Below, piece by piece: positions 1 through 11,271 of a stretch of DNA of 64,000 bases (its first letter is position 1; each line of letters opens with the position of its first letter). Source of the DNA: Actinostola sp. cb2023. Taxonomy: Eukaryota > Cnidaria > Anthozoa > Actiniaria > Actinostolidae. The notes under the pieces were generated by a model. The model worked only from the letters and a program-made list of their open reading frames with translations. It made no database searches and was not told where the DNA came from. Location: NCBI GenBank assembly GCA_033675265.1, contig JAUJYZ010000754.1, forward strand, positions 186,001 to 250,000. Reading direction: 5' to 3'. The position numbers and the translations under genes were made by a program.

Positions 1-133
1 ACTTGATATAAATATTGCGATTATAGTTTATTTGTTAAAAATATATACAAATAATAAAAATGATGTCATGAAATTGTTGTTAAGCAACATTATAGTTTTG
101 AACGCGCTGTAGTCTATAGTTCTATATATTTGA

Positions 134-494
134 ATGAGGGTTTATCACGTAATTTCAAAACTTATAGGAGACGGGGACAGAGCTGGTTGAAATTAGTAAA
201 CTGTGAAGTTTGGAAAAGATCGCTTCACAAATTGCGAAGATATGAATTTTCAAAAATCGAAATTTTGTATGGAAAACCTTCAGTTGGTAGGCAAGAGTTG
301 CCAACGGGCGTAAATTTCCAAAGGTCGTTCATTTGAAATTTCGATTTTTGAAAATTCATATCTTCGCAATTTTTGAAGCGATCTTTTCCAAATTTCGCAT
401 TTTCACTAATTTCAACGAGCTCTTTGCAGCTATGATAAAAATATTTTTGTCCTATGTCTCCTATAAGTTTTGAAATTACGTGATAAACCCTTAT
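134..494. mobile_element. Palindromic element (MITE-like), 360 nt
   Basis: The left arm starts at GTTTATCACGTAATTTCAAAAC and its reverse complement ends near 487. The inner arms pair CGCTTCACAAATTGCGAAG with CTTCGCAATTTTTGAAGCG. There is no coding potential. Confidence 0.75.
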
Positions 495-1190
495 TGTTTC
501 GCTTTACTTTAGCTCTGTCAAAGATGCAGTGTGAAAGCTCAGCGATATCTTATAGAATGTAATAAAACTTGTTACTGCAGAAACACTCTCTTGTGACATT
601 GTACTATTACAATGATACGTTGAAGTTCTATTTCTATTTCAGAAAAGAGTACTGCTTGAAAAAATATAAAGAAGTTACGGCAAAAATGAAATTGACGTCA
701 CTGATTTCAAACCGTTATAACTCCCAAATGAGAATTAGCTCAAATCGCTAAATACTGAGCCATCCCACTATTCACTATTCACTGTATGTAATCGATTTTC
801 AAAAGAAGAAAAAATCCTTCGTAGTTTCGTCGTAGTAGCACTTCAAATCAACTAGACTTAGTGCACGAAGAACATAAAATCAATCAAATGAAATTTGAAT
901 TGGACTCCAAACGAAAATGCCATGAAAATGGTACATTTACTTTGCGAAAACATGAGCTAAATTAAGCCAAGGTTACAGATTAATAGCCAAAAATAGTTTT
1001 GGAAGAACTATAAATAACTACAACTTCCGGTTGCAGAAAGTTTCATTTTTGATTGATTGAAATCTAGCTCGCACGGATACTTTCGTGTTTCGTCTAAATG
1101 ACGAAAACATGTGACAAAGCATTCCCGTGGGAGGGTACTCCAAGTAACGACAACAGGAAGTGGTCCTTTTCTATAAGCATTCCTGAATCC
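495..1190. other. Non-coding flank, nothing recognised
   Basis: AT-rich unique sequence. Short ORFs lack family features, and no RNA gene or repeat is seen. Confidence 0.5.
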
Positions 1191-1196
1191 GATATA

Positions 1197-1475
1197 CAGC
1201 TAGTTCAAAAAGGTTGGCCGGAAGGTTTTGTTGCATCTTGCATCCCAAGCCCGAAATGCACTATGGGCGATGTGAATGGAATCAGCGAAAGGTCACAACA
1301 ATATCGACTCTGGGAAATTTCCCAAACTTTGTCTTCGCAATATGGAGCCGGCATATTTTCTCCTGTATGTGCATGCTGACATTATTTATAGATGATCCAC
1401 AATACATTTCGGGCTTGGTATGCAAGATGCAAGATACAACAAAATCTTCACCACTTTTTTTGAAATAGGACTGCG
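1197..1475. mobile_element. Inverted-repeat element with a second copy at 48.2 kb
   Basis: GCATCTTGCATCCCAAGCCC at 1232 pairs with GGGCTTGGTATGCAAGATGC at 1411. An opposite-orientation partial copy lies at 48155-48320. It sits at the left edge of tandem unit A. Confidence 0.7.
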
Positions 1476-1746
1476 CGGTATTCAATATCATATCCAGAGT
1501 GAGAAACGGACTACGTGCCACCAGCCGGAAACTCTGTCTTTTATTTGAGCATTCGTGACCTTGCACGATGGTTGCTTAGAGACAATTTCGTTTCCACATT
1601 CTCTCGGCCATGCGTGTGTGTCCTTTTAATAATTTAATAATTTAATAATAATATATTAATTTATATTGCGCATATTATAATGATACAATGTCAAGCTTAA
1701 GTAGGCCAAAACCGGTTTGAGTTTCGAACTTCTAAAGATAATTAAT

Positions 1747-1748
<2 letters not shown>

Positions 1749-1780
<32 letters not shown>
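1749..1780. repeat. Poly-G tract
   Basis: An uninterrupted G run of about 30 nt. Similar G/C homopolymers recur at 28.9, 29.3, 29.9, 37.3, 37.6, 44.7 and 47.1 kb. Confidence 0.9.
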
Positions 1781-2257
1781 TGGATGTCAAAACATATTGA
1801 GATTTCAAACCTCTATAACTCATAAACGCAAGGTTCAAATCACAAAATACTGAACCCTCCAACTATTCAGTTTATACTAAATGGAATTTTAAAACAATCT
1901 CACCGGAGTGATAGGCACTTTAACTTTTAGGAGCCAGGCCGTGTACCTTAAACGACATCGTGTACGGTATTTTAACAAACAACAAATATTCACAGGATCT
2001 AGAACGTATTTTATTATGACTATTGCATAATATGTGTAGCAGTAAATGTCCTGGCTATTTACGTGATGTTTGCTAGTGCTGTTCGTCATCTAATATAATC
2101 ATCGCTCTAGAGGGCGGATCGCTACTTTCGGGAGGATCGCTACTTTCGGGATTTGTTAGCAAGCATCAATGTTTACTGTTACTTTCGGGGGGTCGCTACT
2201 CTCGGAACATTACGGTAGCCGAGTATACTGTCATAGTAGATTATATGTCATTCCTTT

Positions 2258-2263
2258 TTTATT
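2258..2263 (-). promoter_or_regulatory. Poly(A) signal overlapping the stop codon of tyrosinase copy A
   Basis: The minus-strand text GTGGTTTAATAAAAAAG places AATAAA over the TAA stop. The same arrangement occurs at 9466-9471 (copy B) and 15630-15635 (copy C). A downstream signal could be used instead. Confidence 0.4.
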
Positions 2264-5065
2264 AAACCACGTAAGGAACATTATCGACTACTTGGCTTGG
2301 AGCCTCAGTGGGGACTGCGTCCCCTCCTTCCTTACCATCCCCCGCTTCGTTTCCATACTCTCCTCCTCCTTCGCCTTCCTTAACACTTCCTCCTTCTGTT
2401 GGTCTACTTTCTCCTTCCTTTACACTTCCATAATCTCCACCCCCTTCGCCTTCCTTTGCACTTCCATACTCTGCTCCCCCTTCGCCTTCCTTTGCACTTC
2501 CTACTCTTGGTCTACTTTCTCCTTCCTTCCTGTTTTCTCTTTTTCCATGTTTTCGATATTTCCTATGTTTACGTCCTTTTCCTCCAATTCTCATTCCCCC
2601 TACTTCTCTATCACCCATTTCTCTTTCCACTGCTTCCAAGTCTTCTTCGTTCAAACCAAGCCTCCTTCCTCGACGACTCTTCATCTGTGCTCGATTTTTT
2701 TTGTTCTTTGGTCTGAATCTCTTTCCTCCTCTTCTGGCTTTGACTCTTTCTTCCCAATTGACATTGAATAGCTTGATGGCGTCTTCATCGATGTCGTCAA
2801 AGTCTGGACGCTTGAGTTTGCGAAGCTTCCTACGGCTGAGTTCTACACGGAATATAAAAGTGAATTACTGATTGTTCGCAAAAATGGATGCCCACATGTG
2901 CTGCACACCCCATCATTCAAATAATTTTAAACTTCGATTCTTTCAAAGCAAAACTGAACTGTTTCGTCACTTGCTACTAGCACTTGTCTCGTAATGGCAC
3001 CAGCAGTGTCAGAATGAACTCCAGAAATGAAAAGAGCAACTCGATATTAGTAAAATTGTGAATTTGTAGCTCATAATGTCTGACACAGGAGAAATGACAC
3101 GAAAAACAAATCGAGTGATAATTTCTAAGAATTTGTATGGAATATGAATATAATAGGCGATTTTCACGATGACGTCATATGACTACAACTACCAGAATGC
3201 TTTTGGAATTTTCTTTCTTATTCGGATTTTTATTCCCTTGAGAATAGTAACTAAAAGACAATTGGTGCTAATTATCTAACAAAAGAAAATGGACACAGCA
3301 TCCTGGTACTTAGTCAATTAATATTCATATAAATTAAAGTTAATAATACAACCATTAGCTTTAATTAAATGGACGCATATTAGATTCAATGGAATGTAAA
3401 CTAATAATTGACCAGCAACAAATTAGGCTTTGTTCAAAGTAAACACTGTAATGCAATATACTATTAGGACAATTACAAGGGTACAAGGGTCACTTATGGT
3501 ATCACATGTCCTGGCATGGTTTAATTGCACCAGCCAATCATGTCACAGCATGCCAGGCTGTCAGTCCATGTTGTGGCATGTTTGCGTTGTCGTTTGCAGC
3601 ATTCCCGATCAAAACAGCTATCGGTATACACGTAATTCCCTCCCACCCTCCCCTTTTGTTCTAGTAGCATATGGCACAATTAGTAATAAGGCACAAGATA
3701 GTTACAGTTATAAGCAGCCAATAGCGGTTGCATATATGGACATCATGAACTCTGACAATCTCAGCAATGGTAGGAGATGGACAATGTCAACTATATTTTT
3801 AACTTCATGCTCAATGATGTAGCAGAGCTTTATCTTAGTATGTTTTAATAAAATCACGGGTTGGGGATTAGTGCTCCCATACTGGTCACTTTTGCCCCAT
3901 AGACTTATGGTTTATTATCAATGAAGGGGTTGTATGTGAGTTACACCCTTATCACCCTCAGTAGGGGTTGTATGTGAGTTACACCCCTCAGCGACCCAGG
4001 GGATTATCATCGGTAGGGGTAGTATGTGAGTTACACCCCGGCGACCCGAGGGATATCACTGGAGAGATGATTATCACCTCTCTTTGTCATGCACTGACCA
4101 GTATGCCAATTATGCGTGAGCATGGATCTGCTGCAGCAGATGGAGACCTAATTCCCATTCCCCATTACTCCACAAAACTGTGTTGTTATGTCTAATGGGT
4201 TGGAAGTATTAAGTAGTCATATGATTCCATCATGGATGGAGCTTTTCATCCAGCACATTTCCCCATATCGGTGAATACTAATAAAAATATATTTATTTTT
4301 AATGCAATTTTTCTGTCTAACATTGTGAGCTGCAAATTCGCCTATTCACTGAATATCGAGTTGCTCTTTTCATTTCTGGAGTTCATTTTGACACTGCTGT
4401 TTGACTGATCGTATCCCTCACTAAGGGTTTTTGATTGATTATCAACTTCAGTTAGCCAAAATGGCCATGGATCGTCGACAAAGATCGATCAAGAAATATC
4501 TTTCTCGCATTACTTACTCCTCAAACGTCGTTTAAACGATCTTGTTTCTGTATCATTGATGTCCAGATAGTCTACTCGAACATTTCCTGGCAGATTGTCG
4601 TTGTTAAGCACGACTTTAGGCAGCATACCATTTGTGGCAGGAAGAGGGACAGTCAATGCCTGGAAATATGCATACTTATGGTCCTTGCTTTGGCTTTGCC
4701 AGTCTGCCCAAATCTGAAAGAGACAATGACAATGTTTTATTTAGTACCTTGTGGATCCATAACTATACCTATTTCCAAAAACGTTGTCGATCGGTGAACT
4801 TGACCGTCAAGCCTACGCGACCAGACAGAAAGGGAGCATGGGTATGTCAACATATTTTAGTAGACGAGTACAGGATAGGAAAAAACGCTCAAATCACCAA
4901 ATTTAAACGACAAAATACGACTTCTGAAGAAATGGTATGTTTATTTCAATCAAATTTTATTTTTTTACCAAAAGCCACTAAATAAGAGCTTGGGTTGCCT
5001 GTGGTAGAGCGAGCGAACAGATGCTTTGATAAGTTGGATAAGAAGGAGTTGGGGTTATTGCGAAG

Positions 5066-5096
<31 letters not shown>

Positions 5097-7342
5097 TCTT
5101 TTGCGAAAATTGTAAGTAGACTGAGCTAGGTCGATCAGTATGCAATTCCAAAAGAAAACAAGTCCTCGTCCTTTATACTACAATCCTACCTTGTCAATAA
5201 AGCAGTGATGCAGGAAAAACTCTGGCGCAGCCGAGGAGTCGATAGAACACATCGTTCCACCAATCAAGCAGTGAATCGTGTCGTGGAAGTTAATTCGAAG
5301 CGTCACCTCGAAGTCTGTGGCATTTTCTGGTGGAATTTCCAGCAATTCCAGGATCGCGACAATATCAGGGGGGTACCCTTGGAATCTCCTTCGGTTGCAG
5401 TTCGGTCTGACTGACTGTACTGGCTTCCACTCGCCGGAAAATGGTCCGACGTCGACGCAATAGAAGTTTGCCGGATTCCCATTACCTCCAAAGCCACTGC
5501 TTCCAGAATACCAAAGGTCACCTGGTTCAGTCCCCCAGGGGTCCCCTGAGGCGGCACTCCAGTCCCAGTAGGGTAGGGTTATTCTACAATCAATTTTTCG
5601 GAGTAAATTTTCAAACTGAAGGAGGTACCAACGATGCCACGGCAAGAAATGATGTTTTTGGTGAATGGAGGTCATGAACAATACTGTGTGGTTGGTGATC
5701 AGCTCCTTGTATATGTGGTGGTATTCGCTATAAAGAGAAAATAAATCCAGTCGTTTAACGCACACTTCCACTTTTCATTCTTTATGTGAATTATTCAAAA
5801 TCGCTCTGATCAGTCAAAAAGTTTGAATTCTGTCTCAGCTACTTTACCTTAGTATGTAGTTTATCATGCATATAGTCGCTTGTCTAGAGCTCATTGAAAT
5901 CTTGAGATATTTTAGAAAAAACTGATTTCAACGATCTTTGTTTATCGTTGCCAAGGAAACCTTGATCGAGCTGAAAATCACATAATTCTAAATTTCCATA
6001 TTTGTCCGATAACTGTTGCAAAAGTTGTTTTGATCGGTCTAGGATAAGTCCATCAACTCGCCGAATGAAAAGTGGAAGTGTGATCAGGCCACCTTAATAG
6101 TGCTGTAATTGGGATAAATCGAAGGGCGATGTCAGTCGGTCAGTCTTTCAGTCAGTCAGTCAGCCAATCATTATTTCACTCAGTCAGTCAGTCAGTCAGT
6201 CAGCCAATCATTATTTCACTCAGTCAGTCAGTCAGTCAGTCAGTCAGCCAATCATTATTTCACTCAGTCAGTCAGTCAGTCAGTCAGCCAATCATTATTT
6301 CACTCAGTCAGTCAGTCAGTCAGCCAATCATTATTTCACTCAGTCAGTCAGTCAGTCAGCCAATCATTATTTCACTCAGTCAGTCAGTCAGTCAGCCAAT
6401 CATTATTTCACTCAGTCAGTCAGTCAGTCAGTCAGTCAGTCAGCCAATCATTATTTCACTCAGTCAGTCAGTCAGTCAGTCAGCCAATCATTATTTCACT
6501 CAGTCAGTCAGTCAGTCAGCCAATCATTATTTCACTCAGTCAGACGTCAGTCAGTCAGCCATTTATTCAATCAGTCAGTTCGTCGATCGGTCGATCGGTC
6601 GGTCTGTCAGCAAGTCATTTTATAGTCAGTAAGCTATATATACATTTTAATTAGCTTCTCGTATATAATCAGTCAAACAAGCCATCCGTTGCATGGTCGA
6701 TCGTCTTGAATTGTCTCAACTCACCAGGCTTTAGAGGACAGCGTCTTGATAGCTTCAACATAACGTTTTCGTTCACGCCTACTCATAGTGGTGAATTCCT
6801 TCCTCTGGCGGACACAGTTTACCCTTGTCCCATCAGAAGAGCACTCGCATAGCTGTTTACACCTATCAAAGTGCTGTACCCCCGGACGGCATCTCCCTAC
6901 AAAGTAACATCATACACATCATATACATTAAGTATAATATTCAGTGGAAACCAACGGGAAATCGTATACCAAATATGGAATTTAGTTACCATATTAGGAA
7001 TTTATTAGTTCTGCAGGATAAGAATTCGTGCACGAACAATGGTTTTTCCAAAGGTTTTTGAACAAGGGATTGTTTCATTTTTATTACTTTTTTTAACTGT
7101 TTTGTTTTTAATGGTTTGGCGATATTACTGTATTGCTTCCATCGGTACCGCTAACATATCGTTTCATATAACTCGCCTTTGCAGGCGTTCGGGAAACCAA
7201 AGACTGCAAAGCTGTCGCCTGATAATAGGTAAAATTAAATAAGAAAGTAAATAGCTACCTCCATAACGACGGCCGCTACACTCGAGTACACAGAATATTG
7301 CAACGAATATTGCTATCCACGCGATTACACGTGACATTTTCG
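2262..7342 (-). CDS. Secreted tyrosinase, tandem copy A (5 coding exons, 521 aa)
   Basis: Coding exons in transcript order are 7337-7259 (signal peptide), 6896-6725 (Cys-rich linker), 5727-5190 (copper domain), 4713-4518 and 2842-2262. Their phases are compatible and sum to 522 codons including the stop. The protein starts MSRVIAWIAIFV, a clear signal peptide ending near CVLEC. The linker has five cysteines and then the RKEFTTMSRRERKRY helix typical of tyrosinase N-termini. CuA ligands are H97, H106 and H115 (motif HFLPWHRWY); CuB ligands are H232, H236 and H258 (FFLHHCFID). Family knowledge: type-3 copper oxidases hydroxylate phenols or oxidise catechols to quinones, for pigment, cross-linking or immunity. 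The substrate here is unknown. The last exon adds a low-complexity tail, basic (RKHRKYRKHGKREN) and then acidic and glycine-rich, with a roughly 12-residue KEGEGG module repeated about four times. A splice acceptor lies 5 nt before the ATG, so an upstream 5' UTR exon is expected. Confidence 0.88.
3313..4214. other. Segment present only in unit A
   Basis: Relative to units B and C, about 900 nt are inserted (or were lost from the B/C ancestor) between CATCCTGGTACTT and CATATGATTCCATC. It contains about three copies of a GGGGTTGTATGTGAGTTACA motif (3928-4045). No coding potential is recognised. It lies in the intron between the last two coding exons of tyrosinase A. Confidence 0.7.
5066..5096. 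repeat. GAA microsatellite, unit A
   Basis: (GAA)n in the intron downstream of the copper exon. Homologous tracts are at 11240-11271 and 17404-17437 with different lengths. Confidence 0.9.
6129..6620. repeat. CAGT minisatellite, unit A
   Basis: Runs of (CAGT)n are separated by CAGCCAATCATTATTTCACT, giving a higher-order period of about 32-45 nt. It lies inside the intron between the linker and copper exons. The end is degenerate (GATCGGTCGATCGGTCGG). Confidence 0.95.
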
Positions 7343-8050
7343 CTGAAAAGAAAAGAAACTGCATGTAAAAATGTGCAAAGTAAAGCATGGTTTATATGAT
7401 CGCTGCGATCGCCCAAAACCGGTCATGTTCAGCGAATCGCAGTGTGTCAAAGATAGTAGGAACAAAGAATTTAAAAAAAACTAAAATAATATTTATTTAA
7501 TAAAAAAGGAATAAAAAGCGATTACCCCCATCACCATAGAAATAACAAATTCAGTAGACGAAGACTATTAATCTGCGTGAACTAAAGAGAATGTCAAGCC
7601 ATGCAAGACATTTGCACTATTAATTATCCTATAAGTACTTGTAATGTTTTTTACTTGTACAGTAACATTGCCCTGGAAGTTTAAATGACCACGTCTAATA
7701 ACCTTAGCTTGACAAGGCACGTCCGCTCATTATGTATCGCCCAGGGGGTAATGAGTAGGATTTGTATATGGGGGATTGGGTTCACGCATTTTTCGGAGAA
7801 GGAAAAGGAGGAATCTTTTGATTTTAGTTTGCAATAGGGAGTGCTAACTTCACATATCTGCTGTTGTAGCTTCCGTCTCCAGCGTGCAACTTCTTAGAAA
7901 TGCAGAAGAAATTATTTTGAGAAATGTTGAACAAAGAAAGACTGAAGCTCGCGCCTTCGACGCATAATTGAGAAACCAAATAAAAACGGGTTTTACTTTG
8001 GTGCGCTATTCCTTGTCGCATTTATCTGGGTAAAATTGATCGGGAATCTA

Positions 8051-8165
8051 TACAGTGGAACCTCTCTTTACGGACACCTCAATATTTATTATATTACGGA
8101 CACCTCTATATTACGGACACTATTTTCTGGCCCTTCGGTGTCCGTATTATAGAGGTTCCACTAGA
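8051..8165. mobile_element. Palindromic MITE, GTGGAACCTCTnTTTACGG family, unit A
   Basis: The termini CAGTGGAACCTCT and AGAGGTTCCACT are inverted repeats enclosing TACGGACACCTC units. Homologues are at 14168-14356 (expanded), 20396-20540 and 27901-28094, and a half-element is near 60780-60830. Confidence 0.85.
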
Positions 8166-9469
8166 GTTGCTACTGGACGGCTACAAGGAATTATGACAGA
8201 CAGGGTTATTGTGCATAGGATAAATCAGACACTTTGGAAGGGATCATGTGGCTTTAACACCAAATCGTCTCATCCTCCCCCGCCCCGGGCGATAAATAAT
8301 GAACGGTTCCTAATTCACTTGAAAACCTCATCGATCTGTTACCATTGGCATCGATATTAGTTCTGAATGAATGAATTACGAGAAAAATTACCGAAATCCT
8401 TTGCAGTCTTGGAGTGTTGACTGTTGCTTCGGCTGCGACAACGATTTTTGAAATAGGTGTATATCATATCCAGAGTGAGAAACGGACGTCTCTGTGAAAC
8501 TCCTGTCTTTTATTTGAGCATGTCATGCACGATGGTTGCTTAGAGACAAGTTCGTTTCCACATTCTCTCGGCCATGCATGTGTGTCCTTTTAATAATGTA
8601 ATAATAATTTATTAATTTATCTTGCGCATGTTATTATGATACAATGATATAATGGTATTTTCCCCCAGAAATAAATCCTTTCGCTTGCACGCTGTTGTTA
8701 TTTGATAACACAGCGAAAGCAACATATTAACTAAGCCGTGTTTAAGCAGGCCAAAACCGGCCGGTTTGTTTTGAATTTATTTAGATAATATTTTGGGGGG
8801 AAATGTGAACTGAAACATATTGAGATTTCAAACCTCTATAACTCCTAAACGCAAGGTTCAAATCACAAAATACTGAACCCTCCAACTATTCAGTTTATAC
8901 TAAGTGGATTTAAACAATCTCATTATATTTTTTTCGTTTTTCTGCTATTTAAGGCAGGGGTGATAGGCACTTTAACTTTAAGGAGCCATACCCTTCAACG
9001 ACATCGTGTACGGTATTTTAACAAACAACAAATATTCACAGGATCTAGAACGTATCAGTTTATTATGACTATTGCTTTTGTTACATTTGCTTATCAGTGT
9101 TGCAGTAAATGTTCTGCTTTTTACGTGCTGTTTGCTAGTGCTGTTCGTCATTTAATCTAACCATCGCTCTATAGAGGGCGGATCGCTACTTTCGGGGGGA
9201 TCGCACTTGTTAGCAAGCATCAATTTTTACTGTTACTTTCGGGAGGTCGCTACTCTCGGAACTTTACGGTAGCCGGCTATTAGATAAGGAAGATTCAAAC
9301 ATTTGAAAAAGACGATCATGAAACTGCATCTTCAGTTCAAAATTATTACAACCGTTGCAACATGTACATGCTAAAGTATATATACTTTAAAATTGATTGA
9401 CAAGTTAAATAATGCCGGATCGAAGGTAAAGTATACTGTCATAGTACATTATATGTAATTCCTTTTTTA

Positions 9470-11240
9470 TTAAACCACGTAAGGAACATTATCGACTACT
9501 TGGCTTGGCGCCTCAGTAGGGACTGCGTCCCCTCCTTCCTTACCATCCTCCCCTTCGTTTCCATACTCTCCACCCCCTTCGCCTTCCTTTACACTTCCTA
9601 CTCTCGGTCTACTTTCTCCTTTCTTCCTGTTTTCTCCTTTTCCATGTTTTCGATATTTCCTATTTTTACGTCTATTTTTACGTCCTTTTCCATTACCTCC
9701 AACTCTCATTCCCCCTACTACGTTATCACCCTTTTCTCTTTCCACTGCTTCCAGATCTTCCTCGTCCAAGCCAAGCCTCCTTCCTCGACGACTCTTCATC
9801 CGTGCTCGAAGCTTTTTGTTTCTTGGTCTGAATCTCTTTCCTCCTCGTCTGGCTTTGACTCTTTCTTCCCAATTGACATTGAATAGCTTGATGGCGTCTT
9901 CATCGATGTCGTCAAAGTCTGGACGCTTGAGGTTGCGAAGCTTCTTACGGCTGAGTTCTACAAAGAATATAAAAGTGAATTACTAATTGTTCACAAAAAT
10001 GGATGCCCACATGTGCTGCACACCCCATCATTCAAATAATTTTAAACTTCGATTCTTTCAAAGCAAAGCTGAACTGTTTCGTCACTTGCTACTAGCACTT
10101 GTCTCGTAATGGCACCAGCAGTGTCAAAATGAACTCCAGAAATGAAAAGAGCAACTCGATATTAGTAAAAATGTGAATTTGTAGCTCATAATGTCTGACA
10201 CAGGAGAAATGACACGAAAAACAAATCGAGTGATAATTTCTAAGAATTTGTATGGAAAATGAATATAATATGCGATTTTCACGAGAATTTTCTTTCTTAT
10301 TCGGATTTTTATTCCCTTGAGAATAGTAAGACAATTGGTGCTAATTATCTAACAAAAGAAAATAGACACAGCATCCTGGTACTTGTAATCATATGATTCC
10401 ATCATGGATGGAGCTTGCCATCCAGCACATTTCCCCATATCAGTGAATACTAAATAAAAATATATTTATTTTTAATGCATTTTTTCATGTGTCTAACATT
10501 GTGAGCTGCAAATTCGTCTATTCACTGATATCGAGTTGCTCTTTTCATTTCTGGAGTTCATTTTGACACTGCTGTTTGACTGATCGTATCCCTCACTAAG
10601 GGTTTTTGATCAGTTGAACATTATCAACTTCAGTTAGCCAAAATGGCCATGGATCGTCGACAAAGATCGATCAAGAAATATCTTTCTCGCATTACTTACT
10701 CCTCAAACGTCGTTTGAACGATCTTGTTTCTGTATCATTGATGTCCAGATAGTCTACTCGAATATTTCCTGGTAGATTGTCGTTGTTAAGCACGACTTTA
10801 GGCAGCATACCATTTGTGGCAGGAAGAGGGACAGTCAATGCCTGGAAATATGCATACTTGTGGTCCTTGCTCTGGCTTTGCCAGTCTGCCCAAATCTGAA
10901 AGAGACAATGACAATGTTTTATTTAGTACCTTGTGGATCCATAACTATACCTATTTCCAAAAACGTTGTCGGTGAACTTGACCGTCAAGCCTACGCGACC
11001 AGACAGAAAGGGAGCATGGGTATGTCAACATATTTTAGTAGACGAGTACAGGATAGGAAAAAACGCTTAAATCACCAAATTTAAACGACAAAATACGACT
11101 TCTGAAGAAATGGTATGTTTATTTCAATCAAATTTTATTTTTTTACCAAAAGCCACTAAATAAGAGCTTGGGTTGCCTGTGGTAGAGCGAGCGAACAGAT
11201 GCTTTGATAAGTTGGATAAGAAGGAGTTGGGGTTATTGTG

Positions 11241-11271
<31 letters not shown>

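Larger units (their letters stand above)
1455..8460. repeat. Tandem duplication unit A (about 7.0 kb)
   Basis: The first of three direct repeats, each containing a complete tyrosinase gene plus flanks. It shares with units B and C the left-end text ATCATATCCAGAGTGAGAAA and the right-end region up to CATCGATATTAGT. It differs from B/C by a segment of about 900 nt at 3313-4214 and a longer last exon. Confidence 0.88.

Noticed and set aside
2169..2771. 200-codon Phe/Ser/Leu-rich ORF on the plus strand (and its relatives at 9500 and 15664)
   Set aside because: It is the antisense shadow of the charged-tail exon of the tyrosinase genes.
3430..3822. 130-codon plus-strand ORF in the unit A specific segment
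   Set aside because: It has no recognisable domain, is absent from units B and C, and lies in an intron of the tyrosinase gene.
6129..6632. ORFs rich in SVSQSVSQ (also at 12303 and 18471)
   Set aside because: They are translations of the CAGT minisatellite in an intron on the opposite strand of the tyrosinase genes, with no start context or conservation.
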